Positions 13,113-24,222 of a stretch of 64,000 bases of DNA are shown piece after piece (position 1 is the stretch's first letter; each line of letters begins with the position of its first letter). The notes under the pieces are model-generated. The model made no database searches. It was not told the DNA's origin and was given only the letters and a program-made list of their open reading frames with translations. Both the position numbers and the translations under genes were made by a program. The DNA is from Prinia subflava (taxonomy: Eukaryota > Chordata > Aves > Passeriformes > Cisticolidae). The DNA is taken from positions 59,421,803-59,485,802 of the forward strand of contig NC_086283.1 in assembly GCF_021018805.1 (NCBI RefSeq), written 5' to 3'.

Positions 13113-14135
13113 ATTGAGACAATGGGAGCTCTGAATTGAGCATGCTATAGCTATAGCAGTTATTAATTGGCAGGTTTGTGTCTTTGAAGTTGGCTAGCTG
13201 ACTGAATACCTCTCCATTTTGTTGAGCTTTGGAGCATGTTAATACAAATGTTGTGCACTTAACTATGCTGGGGAAATTATCTTGCAGAGAGAATGAGAGC
13301 ATACACCTTCCTCTTTGCTGAGATTGATATTGATGGTTTTTACTGCATGGACTTTCAAGGTTCTTGTTCACCCTTATGTGAGATGCTTGATAGTAGTAAC
13401 TGATATTGTTGGGTTTGTGGCAAAAACGCCCTATTCTGGATGGTCCTAGAGGCTCATGTATCCTTGGCATAGACTACCTGAGGACAGCGTACTTCAAGGG
13501 CCCAAAAGAGCTTTCAGTGTAGCCATCATGAATATGGAGAAGATTAAGCAGCTGACTAGCTTATCTGGCCTCCCAGAACATTTCTCTGCTGTGGCCTTAC
13601 TGTGGGTGGATGAACAGCAGTGATTGCCACCATCACAGTGCACCAGCAGTAGACACTGCAGCAATTCAGAGAGATACAGAGATTCCCTGGCTCTCACCTC
13701 CAGGCCCATTGGAGATCCAAAGAATGATGAGTGTATTTTAAGTATCTCCTATGGTCCATGCAAAAGTCTGGTGGAGGGTGCCAATTAACAAGGACTCTTG
13801 TGTCCTGTGTGAAGATGTCATGCTGCTGCTGAGTGCTGCTATGCTTGATATATTGGAGTCCCTATGCCAGCTGGAGTCAAGGCTATGGTATGCTACAAGT
13901 GGTATGCTCCAACAGATACCATCAGTGTTTTTTTTTTTCAATCCTTTTGGCAGCAGAAGCAAAAATTTGCTTTCACATGACAGGGTGTCAGTACACCTGG
14001 AATGAACCGCACCAGGCTGGAAGCACAGTCCTACCACTCGTCATGGGCTAATTAGAGCTGCAGTTACCAGAATGATCCCCCTGAACAATTATCATACATC
14101 AATTACATCAGCAGGTGGGATAAAAAAGTGTGCTA
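13113..14135 (+). pseudogene. Decayed ERVL-type pol remnant (protease end and reverse transcriptase)
   Basis: Plus-strand coding-like sequence broken by frameshifts and stops. At about 13466-13480 the frame reads LGIDYLR, and after a shift at about 13500-13510 a stretch with EKIKQLTSLSGLPE runs to a stop near 13620; this resembles the protease/RT junction of bird ERVL-like elements. Near 13830-13910 and 13985-14050 further frames match the RT core, including a QYTWN motif and, after shifts, a HGL-type segment. An H-Q-L/YID-type active-site region may be represented near 14098-14108 but is not intact. No frame remains open beyond about 85 codons, so it cannot make a polymerase. Gag and the downstream half (RNase H, integrase, 3' LTR) are not recognisable, so this is a truncated or deleted copy. 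Confidence 0.65.
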
Positions 14136-16309
14136 GGTGGGCAGCAGGGCTTATAGGGGTGGGAATGTGTGTGATTTGATTTCTAAGGAATTAAGTAGCA
14201 GAGTCTCTAGAGTATGCTGAAGAGGACAAGTCTGGATTCTTTCGGTGTTGAGAAAACAGCTGGGACTAGCAGTTAGAGCAAAGCAGGGCTAGTGAGCAGC
14301 AGGGCACCTGGAAAACAGCAGGATCTAGCACTCCTTTCCCCAACCTCACCTCTTAGAAGACACATCTTCTTCCAGTTGAACCTGTGCTGCGAGTTGATGG
14401 TTACGTTTGCTTCCTTGGTGTTGCAGGTGGTTTTGCAGCTATATCTCATTACTTAGCTGAACCTGGAGCATCAAGCGTCCCTGCTGAACACTGCCTCACG
14501 AGGGAGCTGTGTTCCCAGGAAAAGAGAGTGTGAGTTAATTTCCCCTATAGATCAGCCCTTAAGACCCAGAATGGGGTTGAAGAAAATTTCCCTTCCCTCC
14601 TCCAGCACTCCCTATCGAAGCAGTGTGTCTCTACACAGCCAGCGGCTGTGTCCTATAGAGACACAACAGCAGGAAACATGAGGATTTAAGGCTGTGGGGG
14701 ACAGAATAGGGGGATGTCAGCCTATGGAAATCAGGATCACTGCCTGCCTGTGGGAGGGATCCACTTCTGGAGGAGTTTCCTTGTGCTCTGTTTCTATATT
14801 GAACAGGGCCCCACCTCAGGCCGAGCTGGGGTGTGTTCAGTTCTCACAAGGCTGGAGGACCTTCCCTGTAATCCAGTAGTGCCTTGGCCACCAAGACTTG
14901 GAGAGTGTTGGCAGTTATGGGCAGAGAGAACACACAGCCCTATCCCCTTCTGCCCCTTCAGAGCCCTGGGGATTGCACTGCCTGACTGACTGCATCAAGA
15001 CCCAGTATGCTGGGAGGGGCCGCAAAATTTCATTTTGCATCAAAATATTCATAATTTTTTAATTTTCCAAGACTCAAACCAAAATATTGGACAGTTAGAT
15101 TTCAGCTTTTCAAGTAGGTAGGCAAAAGGAAGAGGAATGGGAGATTAAGATGAAGGAAGGAAAGAAGAAATGCATCTAGAGAGACAAATATAAAATGCAA
15201 AATGAGCACAAAAAAAGCAGGCCAAACACATCTTCCATTTTCATTGTTGCTGTTGTTGAAATAATGAAAATTCTAGGACTCAGTAACAGGAAAATTCAAT
15301 ATGGAGAAAAATCATGATATGATGAGGATTCAGTTAGGACTTAGCATAGATTAAAAAAACAACTAAGAAATCATAGTAGTCCCCACTATAACTACTCTAG
15401 GTTTGGTTAGCATGTCATTTCTTTAAAAGCAGGAATATTTTGTTTTGCCCATGAACCAGCCTCCTTCTCCATACACTAAGTGGTCAAAGCTGTAAATGGA
15501 AGATGTAAAAACTGAAGGAAGGAGCTCAATGTGTAAAAAACAGAGCAGTTCAGCAGCTTTGGCCAGCCCAGAATAATATCTCTTGCTGTTAAGCTCCATT
15601 TTCACATAACCTCTATAGAAAAAACCCTACAGCTAGAGCAGGATGCAGAGTTATTTTTTGTTTGTTTGTCTCTCTGTTTGTGTTTTCTGGCATGATTATG
15701 AGCCAGCAAACCAGTCTCAGTCCAGTAGTAAAACAGCAGGTGCATAGGGATGTAGAAAGCCTGAGGCTAAGCCCAAAAACCAAGGTGACGTGTCAGGATC
15801 AGGGTCAGAATCAATGAGATACAAGGCAGTGAATTACATAAGTGAAGATACTACAGAGTAGCACAGGTAGAGGTCAGTAGTACAGTCTGAGCTTAAAAGC
15901 AGATTCCAAGTGCAGAAGGGGCCTGCTCTCACCTTCAGTTTTCTTCACAAGAGCTCCTATTAGTGACAGAGCAGACACTGGACTCTGCAACTCAAACTCT
16001 TTCACTCAGACCTACTCAGCACCTTGAAATCAGAATTATTCAGGCAGTCACATGGTGACAGCACAGAAGACAAGTAAGGGAAGAGATTGTTTAATTTATT
16101 TATCAGAGGTGAAGAACGCCCTTAATAGCAGTAAAACTGGTGCATATAACGGCTGGAGGATGCCTGTACCATGGTAATCATGAAATGATGGAATTAAGGA
16201 ATGTGGTTAGGAGAACTACCAGCTTGGACTTCTGTCAGGAACTTCTTGCCTTGTTGACAGAGTCTGTTGGAAGGCACTCCAATGAAGGTCTTGAGCGGCT
16301 GGGGTGAGT
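14136..16309. other. Intergenic DNA, no gene recognised
   Basis: No coding family signature was found. The first few hundred bases may still belong to the ERV interior, but I could not match them. Short chance frames at 14694-14989 are not supported. A TTTG-rich run lies near 15655-15672. Confidence 0.5.
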
Positions 16310-16750
16310 CCGGGGAAAGACAGTAAAGTTGGATAAAGGTCTAGAGGATAAGTTCTATTAGGAGAGGCTGAGGGACCTAGGGTTGTTTAGTCTGGAGAAA
16401 AGGAGGCTCAGGGGTGACCTTACTGCTCTAAAAATCCATGAAAGTTGTAGGTAGCTGGGGGTTGGTCTCTTCTCCTAGACAATTACAGGATGAGAGGACA
16501 CAGTATCAAGCTGTGCCAGGGGAGGTTCAGGCTAAATATCAGGAGGAGTTTCTTGACGGAAAGGGTTGTTAAACATTGGCATGGGCTGCCCAAGGAGGTG
16601 GTGAAGTCACCATCCTTGCAGGTGTTCATGAAAGGACTGGACACAGGACATGGTGCAATGGTCTAGTTGACAAGGTGGTGATTAGTGAAAGATTGGACTC
16701 AATGGTTCAGAGGCTTTTCTTAGCCTAAAGGATTCTGTGATTCTGTGCAT
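16310..16750 (+). mobile_element. CR1 LINE, 3' end
   Basis: Plus-strand CR1 3' sequence: GGAGAGGCTGAGGGACCTAG, GTTTAGTCTGGAGAAAAGGAGGCT, then the GAGGACACAGTATCAAGCTG block, GGGCTGCCCAAGGAGGTGGT, and a 3' terminus with GGATTCTGTGATTCTGTG, the short tandem octamer that ends CR1 elements. The body is the end of ORF2 and the 3' UTR of the LINE. It contains no usable reading frame. Confidence 0.9.
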
Positions 16751-17149
16751 TCTTCAAGGACAAAGGAATCTAGGCAGGCTAGCAATTTTTGAGGAAAAAA
16801 AAAATCTTAAAGGTGCAGAAGTACCGGCCCTGAACACCAAAAGACGTGTGGTGGAGGTGGGGCTGGGCAGGAAAAAAAACCAGTCTGAACAAGAGAGTTT
16901 TGGCTGTAATTCAGCGAAGAAAAGAGTTTATGACCTTTGGAAGAAGTGGGAAGCCCACACAGGAAGACTACCAAGTTCCAGATTTGTATGGAGAGAAAAT
17001 TTAAAGGGCCAAAGTCCAACTAGAATTTAATTTGGCTACCACAGTAAAGACAAAATGTTTCCATCAATACATCTTAACTGGATACATTATATCAATGCAT
17101 GGTTAGCTGGAAGACATAGATAGGAAACAGAACAATGGCTTAATAATCC

Positions 17150-18110
17150 AAGCGAAAAAAATTAACAATCTGCTACACCACTTAGACACTCACAAGTCTG
17201 TGAGGCCAAGTAAGATCCTCCTAAGGGTACTGAGAGCACTGGTAGAAGAGGTCATTGAGTAATTTTTAATCATTTAGCAGCAGTTCCAGCAAACCAGGGA
17301 GGTCCCAGGAGATTGGAAGCTGGCCAGTGTGATGCCCTTCCCCAAGGGCTGTAAGTAGGATCTCTGTGGTGCTGGGGCACTATATGCCTGTCAGTCTGGG
17401 GAAGGTTGTGGAACACACCATGCTGAATGCCATCACATGGCACATAAAGGCAACCAGGGATCAGGCCCAGACAGCAAGGGTCTAGGGAAGGCAGGTGCTA
17501 CTTGACCAACCTGACCTATGACAGGGTGACCCACTTAATAGATGAGGGAAAGGCTTCGGATGTCATCTATCTTGACTCCAGCAAAGCCCTTGACCTTATC
17601 TCCCACAGCATTCTCCCAGAGAAACTGGCTGCTCATAACCTGGAAGGGTGCACTGTTTACTGGGTAAGAAAGTGGCTGGATGGTCAGGCCCAGAGAGTGG
17701 TGGTGAATGGAGCTACACCCAGCCAGTAGTTGGTCACAAATGCTTTTTCCAGGGGTCACTACTGGAGCCATTTTGTTTAATTTGCTAATTTGCTGATCTG
17801 GATGAGGGAACTGAACATACCCTCAATCATTTTGCAGACAACAAGTTGTCCTGCTGGAGGGCAGGAAGGCTCTGCAGAGGGAGCTGAACAGGCCGGATTG
17901 AGCGGCTGAGGACAAAGGTGTGAGGTTCAACAAGGCCAAGTGTCAGGTTCTGCCCTGTGGTCACAACTCCACTCAGCACTGCAGACTGGGAACAGAGTGT
18001 CAGGAAAGGCACCTGGGGGTGATATGGTCAACATGTGGCTGAACACAAAGTAGCAGTGTGCCCAGGTGGCCAAGACCAGTGGCAGTTCTGTTCCAAATCT
18101 GTTTTGTTTT
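17150..18110 (+). mobile_element. CR1 LINE, reverse-transcriptase segment
   Basis: A separate plus-strand CR1 copy, without its 3' tail. It carries the RT core of CR1 ORF2. The longest surviving frame, 17502-17729, reads DEGKASDVIYLDSSKALDLIS then HSILPEKLAAHNLEGC and WLDGQAQRVVVNGA, which are CR1 RT signatures; the usual YLDFSKAFD block is altered to YLDSSKALD. Stops and frameshifts break the frame on both sides, so it is inactive. The sequence after about 18110 no longer follows CR1. Confidence 0.9.
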
Positions 18111-19289
18111 ACCCTCTCTACAGGGAGATAGTAGAGTAGTGTGTGGGGTAAGGTCTTTGTTTATTTGTTATAAAATTCTTCTAAGACCTTGCTTGTTCTG
18201 CTCAGGTACCACTTGAGGTACCACCCAAGGACAGCATGAATAACTTGGAGCAGCAGAGGACTGGGTCCACCAGAGTATAGCTTTGCAGTGTAGGGGTGTT
18301 GAAATGGAATCAGCCTGGATATAAAGGATATCATTTGTGGACTCCAACAATGCTGCCACATGGTGTTCGTGTTGCCAGCTTGAGCCATAACATCAAGATA
18401 AAGTGCAAAACCCAACGGGACACTGAGGAGAAGTACACAAATGTGTCAAATTTCAAGCAGTAACCATTTTCCTCAGAGTATAGATTCAGGCCATGTTCTT
18501 TGAGAAGCTGAAAATGTCTGCTTTGTACCTTTGCACTTAATTCAGTCCTGTGCTTTGCATCCTGTCTCAGCAGATTTAATTTAAAAGTAAGACAATCTAT
18601 TATCAAGTACAGAAACCATGGTGATGACTGTACTTCCACAAATCTAAATGATTTTCCAATTATGGAAGGAGCTGTGAAATGCAATCTTGGCCACTAAAGC
18701 TCTCCTACACATCATACAGATGTTCACAGCTTTCACCATGCTGTGAAATACTCATCAAAATAGAAGCCTAATTAACACCTCTTACAAAGACTGAAAAGAG
18801 TGACTCACCAGTGTTATGCTGTCAGCAGCAATAACTGGATTCCTTGGACACTGCCAGCAATACCATTCATACATGCACCTGTGTCAGCCCTTGTAAAGGT
18901 GCACATTATCAAGAGAATTAGTCAGGGTAGAACTGAGACATATGATTTTCCAGACTCCAAATTACAACCTAATGATTACTTTCACAACACAGCTAAAACA
19001 CATAAACACAAGTTGTTCCAAAATGCCGCTTCAGTTATTAGCTATTAATGACAATCTGAGTACACAAGGACAATCAGAGGAAGAAAAGGGAGAGGTTTTA
19101 TATTTTTTTAAATAAACTTTTAATGTGCTATATAGGCACGATCACTACAAGATCTTCCACCTATACGCAATACTACACACTGTTAACACACTGCATTTTC
19201 ACTGTACATTAAAAAATCTGGGAAGAATATTCCTTCACTGGAAAAATATCATACAATCACTTAAATAAACAAAGACAACATTACAGTGC
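18111..19289. other. DNA between CR1 and the SHB polyadenylation region
   Basis: No gene is recognised. Two overlapping minus-strand frames (18161-18415, 18331-18684) lack family features. The sequence becomes strongly AT-rich toward 19100. Confidence 0.5.
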
Positions 19290-19304
19290 AAACAAAATCC
19301 TGGT

Positions 19305-19314
19305 TTTATTTATT
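19305..19314 (-). terminator. Candidate polyadenylation signal of SHB
   Basis: Read on the minus strand this is AATAAATAAA, two overlapping canonical hexamers. About 15-45 bases downstream (toward lower coordinates) the minus strand is rich in T and GT (ATTTTGTTTGC, TGTTGTCTTTG), as expected of a cleavage-stimulating downstream element. No other canonical AATAAA was seen on this strand between here and the SHB stop codon. Confidence 0.55.
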
Positions 19315-21200
19315 CTGCAATTACTGAGTATTTTCTAAAAGTCTTTTAGAAAAATAAAAAAACCTTCCCATGGGCAACCAATACGTTCTGAGATGATTTC
19401 CTCTTGCTGAACCAAGAAACTTGATCTATTCCTTGAAGTTGTTATAAGCGGTATACTCATTTATATGACGTATATTCACGTGATTTGTATGAAGCAACAG
19501 ATCCCAACCCAAATTCTGCAGACAGCAACAAAACGGCACTTGCTGGCTTCATCTGACTTTTGATCAGACCCATGACAAGAAAGGTCTGGTACAATAGTTA
19601 TCCCCATGAATTAAAGACAAAGTGCTTAAGGAAGCCAGACAAGGCCTTGGTTAATGATGCTATTGGTTTCTGCTGGTAATTGCTGTTAGACAGAGTAGGG
19701 ACATACTTTTTTTTTTTCCCTTTAAAGAAGAAAACCAGACCATGGAACAGCAATCATGCCAAATTCAACACACAAAAGAAGTATGACATATTTCTGTCCC
19801 AAAGGGCATGATAGTTTTGCTTGAGCCCACAAAGGCCAAGACTCAGAGCAGATGTTGCCTGCTTCCTAATCTGTGTAAACTCTGTCACTTTCATAAACTC
19901 CTACTCTGGTGAAACAATATAGTAACTTAAAAGTGCCTGTATGCTCTTGTCAGTTGGGTGATGTTAAGAGAGTATAGACTTTAGGGAAATAAAAAAAGCA
20001 GGTAGGTGCGTACATGAAAAGGGGATGTTTGTTTTCACTTGGAGAAGAATGTTGTCTCTTTATCCTCCATTGTGCGACCCTCCTCGGAAAACTGGAAAAC
20101 CTATTTGAATGCAGCTTCCGACTCTGGGTGAGATAGTGAGTTTGACCCACTACCATTGCTGCACAGAATGACACTGGGCTCTTCATGTACGTATCATCAA
20201 CTTCTGTTCAATCTCCATTGGATGCCATATAAAGAATAAGGCAGGCTTAAAAGGAAACAGAATATTTAGCACCAGTGACAGTATATGGGTCATCCTTGAG
20301 GTTCTTACCAGATTAGACAATACCATGAAGCACTATTTTTACAGGCAATAAGTGATTATTCATTACAATTTTCAGATTTGCACTTCTTTCTAAGCATACA
20401 TAAAAAAATAGTAGTAGCTAAGAAAGCTGAATTAAATAGCACACAATTTCACAGTCCTATTGCTGTCTGTAAAATACATAACCTGCATATCACCAGTTTG
20501 CTACTATACCAGCTGATGGGTAAATGCATAACATTCTAGACGTATGTGGGAGATGGCACAACATGAGGACTATAAGGCTATAGATTCCCCAGTTCCAGCT
20601 TGTATACAATTATAATTTTTCGCTTATCTCACTGAATGAGCACACAGAGCATGTAGAAAATATGTCTCAAGTGGATGGGCACTGAGCTGCATGGCTAAGA
20701 TAAAGAGCAGCTTCCACAGTGCTTCTGGCTGGCAGTGACTGAAATACAGCAGGAGGCAGGCTTCTGGTCATGGTGAAAAAGAGCACTGGCCAGAGGGTAT
20801 GCACCAATGGGGCTGTGCCTTAAGAATGCCTTGGCAGACCAGAAAAACAAATTCTGCTCTGCTACATACTGCAGTTCTCACAGCTGCAAAGCCATCTTGT
20901 GGAAAGGCAGTGTGATGATACACGTTAGCCTGCTACATCAGTAGGACAGCTGTTAGATCCAGATGAATGAGCAAGTGCAGATTTTGCCTACTAAAGCTTT
21001 ATAAAAGCCTTTGACCACCCTCATGCATAAATACTAACCCACATATCAAAATTACTTATCCTAACTACTTAAAACATTATGGTGTAACTGCCCCAAACAG
21101 AATTAGCTGCCTGTACCTACAAATGAAACTTGCAAATGAAGACAGTAAACATTAAGAGATTATTGTACCAAAAAGGGTAAAAATATATAATAAACTACTG

Positions 21201-21206
21201 TTTAAT
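21201..21206 (-). terminator. Alternative weak polyadenylation signal (ATTAAA)
   Basis: The minus strand reads ATTAAA about 620 bases after the SHB stop codon. This is the commonest variant signal, but a single hexamer in AT-rich DNA is weak evidence. Confidence 0.25.
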
Positions 21207-21823
21207 TACATCCCCTATTCATAAGTAATTGACCATGATTCACTCTCACAAAATTATTTTAAGATTGTGTATCTAATAGAAGTTCAATATTTGACTACCC
21301 CAAGAAACTGCATTAAAAATATCCCAAACCCATCAAGCTATGTGACCAGAGCCAGAGACTTGCCTGCTAAGCAGCTCCTTCTCAGGTCCATCAAGAACAC
21401 CCTAGGGTCCCTCAGAGTAAGGTTACTCTTTCTCATGGAGAAGTTTCTCAGGGTAGCAAGAGAGTAAAAGTTCTTGGTTTTTTACTGATGAGAAGAACTT
21501 GTTGATTCTTCTCAAGATACGAAGGAAGAACTTCTGTTGGGAAGCACTTTCATTCACACAGAAGGTCTGGGAAGGTTAACTGCTCTCCTTGCACTAAAAT
21601 AAGTGTTCTTTCTCTTACACAGCAATACAGTTAGAGAGGCACGCTGCAGCACAAGTGTATCACACACAAAATCCCACAGACAATTCTGCAGAGAGCCCAC
21701 GTTCACAGGACTAAAGGCTGCCTCTCTCCTTTATAGACTCAAGCTCTGAATTCTGGCAATGAATTCTGTGCAACCCAGCTTATCTCTCACCTCCCATCCA
21801 CAGGAAGGGGTGAGACTGGGTTG

Positions 21824-22007
21824 TTAGAGAGTCCGTACAGCCACAGGGTAGAGCAACGACAAGTGTTCTGCTCCTTTGATAGGCAGCTTCTTTGTAGTGT
21901 AGTAGTGGATGACTTCAGGAACACTGTCGAAGGGAGGGCTGTTCTGACCCAGGATGTATTTCTCTTTGGTTTTCGTCAGCTTCATATGCATAAAACCTTG
22001 ACTGCTC
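21824..22007 (-). CDS. SHB: SHB last coding exon: second half of the SH2 domain and C-terminus
   Basis: This is the terminal coding exon. The acceptor CTTTCCTTGCAG is followed by G, completing the Lys codon, then SSQGFMHMKLTKTKEKY, ILGQNSPPFDSVPEVIHYY, TTKKLPIKGAEHLSLLYPV and AVRTL, stop TAA at 21824-21826. FDSVPEVIHYY is the typical SH2 alpha-B helix and following strand, and the LLYPV ending is where SH2 domains close; SHB proteins end a few residues after their SH2 domain, as here. The exon continues as 3' UTR below 21824. Residues that open frame 5' of 22007 (MQLAVGNCQ...) are intronic. Together with exon 29924-30043 it gives a complete, apparently functional SH2 domain. Confidence 0.95.
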
Positions 22008-24163
22008 CTGCAAGGAAAGCAAAGTGTAAGTTCATGCTTGTGCATAGGAAAGAGGGGTGCAGCACCACGACAGGCTCTCCTTATGGAGGGGAAAGTAGGA
22101 AAACAAAATGCCAAGTAGTTGCTGGGTGGCAGGCTGAGACAGTGGCCAGACTGACAGTTCCCAACTGCTAGTTGCAAACCCCCATGGACAGTTCACCACA
22201 AAGACAGCCTAAGGTAGTGTTTTGTTTTCAGTACCTGTGCTGCCTTGATCCACATGCAAGGCTGTCTCACACAGAAAGTGATCCAGAGGTGTGCCAGAAG
22301 ACAATCCATTTCCTCCCCATGACCCACTCCCCAGCCCCTCAGTATTTTCCTAAGCACACTTATTTTCACTACAGCCAGTCATTACTTCTGGACCCAAATA
22401 TCTGTGGTGCTGGCCTGTCAGAGGCCTGAGGGTCCCTTCATAGGCACAAGCAGGCCACAAACCTTGCTCAGATAGGCAAGACATGAACTGTCCTGTTCTA
22501 CCCTGTGGATGCCTCAGGGCATACCTCACCCATTCCACCCTGGCAGTAACTGTCCAGAACACAACTCTGTGTGAAATCTGCTGGCTTCAGGTGAGAAAAC
22601 TACTCCAGGTGAGCATGTTCCCAAGGTTCATGGCACAATACTGCATTGGAGTGAACACTATTCTGAGCAAGGGCTGCTGTCCTGTGGTCTTTCTGCAGGC
22701 ACTCTCTTTGAGGGAAGGCTCATGATTACGCAGGCAGGAGAAGAGTGCCACGGAACTTATGGAACTGCCTTGCCTGCTCTTGGCAAAGCCAACATAACTC
22801 CACTCTGATGGGTACCACCCACACTGCCATACAGCACCAGAGCTAAAGCTGGCCTCAGCTCTTCCCAGAAGTGACCCTTCACCGTCTGCTGTCTTAACAT
22901 AACATATAGGCTACTTTAGGAGTGTAGAGTTCAGCCAGGGCAACACAAGTGCAAGGAACAGCTCCTACACATCAAGATGTTAAATGAGGCTTGCTTTTTA
23001 CAAGAAGTTTTTTACAGCTTGTTTGATGTCACAATTCTGGCTCCAAGCCATTGTTTCTTCTAGGTGTGTCCAGGGGCAGAGACAATGGTGTTAAAACTAG
23101 AGTTAGTCTGTGTCAGCAAAGAAACCCAATTCAAGATGACACAGAAAGCTGCAGCAGGAAAACAAATTATGTTAAAACCAGCTTCTCTAAAACCTGCCAT
23201 ATTCTAGTTAGCAGGTGCAGCGTTTGTAAGTGCCTGTATCATAACCTAGCTCACATCTTTCAGATGTATTCAACAAATCTCTGGTGAAGAGAATGTTTCT
23301 GGTGTGCAGAAACCACTGCAGGCACTGTAATTATGGCTCTACATGCTTAAAATCTTGCTTTGAATATCAATTTCTTAGTGGGAAAATATATCTTTCAAGT
23401 CATAATTGATCTCTAAATTATTTCCCTTAAATAAGAGCAACATCTTTAAATACTTATGAGGACAGATGTATTGCTCTCTTTCTTCAGTTCACTATGAATA
23501 TACTGTGCTACAAAATTACTTAAGAGAGTGCAAATACATTAATGGAATCACAGGCATGTGCTAATTTCAAAAGTATGGCAAGGACTAGAGAACAATCTTT
23601 TGAGTGCACTTTAGTGCAGAAAAGAAAAAGGCACAAGCCTTTTTTAAGAGGACGACAATGCACATAGTATGAACAAATTGCTTCAAGCCATGTATTATTC
23701 ATGACAGACAGCTGTTGCTTCCCCAAGAAGGACCTATGCATATATTCAGGTTTGTGTAGCACATAGTCATTGAGCTTCCACAAAAAGAACCTCTGCTACA
23801 TATCTTGAGAAGTGAGTGTTCTGGAAGGTCACACTGTTTGTGAGGATGAGGGAAAAAGAATGTTATGAATAGCAGGCTAAAGCAGACAAGGCAAATCTAT
23901 AGCTTCTGCCTGTTTAGTCTCCAGGAGAAGAAAAGATGAGATGGATTGTGTCAGGTTGCAATCATCCACTGCCTAAAATGGAGAGTTACGGAGAAAACAG
24001 AAGATTCCCAGTCAACAAGCAGAAGCTACAAGGAAGTTCCCACTGGACACAGGGTCTTCTTCCTCATAAGAGTCCTAGCGCCCGGGAACCAGGATAAAGC
24101 AGGTCAGAAGGGTTTCACCCTCACAAGTTTTCCAAAGGACTCAACAACCTGATACGCATGTAC

Positions 24164-24222
24164 TGCTTGGAGTAGGGGATTGGACTAGACATCTCCAGGG
24201 GTCCATTCCCAACTAGGTATCT
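24164..24222 (+). mobile_element. Possible CR1 3'-end fragment
   Basis: GGGATTGGACTAGACATCTCCAGGGGTCC resembles the CR1 3' block (GGTTGGACTAGATGACCT...GGTCCCTTCCAAC). It is short and diverged. Confidence 0.45.

Larger units (their letters stand above)
19290..21823 (-). other. SHB: Probable 3' UTR of SHB
   Basis: About 2.5 kb after the stop codon with no convincing coding sequence and no recognisable CR1 or LTR, in contrast to the repeat-rich DNA just beyond it. The first canonical minus-strand AATAAA is the tandem signal at 19305-19314. A weaker ATTAAA at 21201-21206 could give a short (~0.65 kb) form. The end near 19290 is inferred; transcript data would settle it. Confidence 0.5.

Noticed and set aside
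12961..13470. 169-codon minus-strand frame, the longest in the window
   Set aside because: It lies antisense to the LTR, primer site and pol remnant, so it is a shadow of retroviral sequence.
17502..17729. Reverse-transcriptase-like frame as a working gene
   Set aside because: It is a broken piece of a CR1 LINE with stops on both sides and an altered motif.
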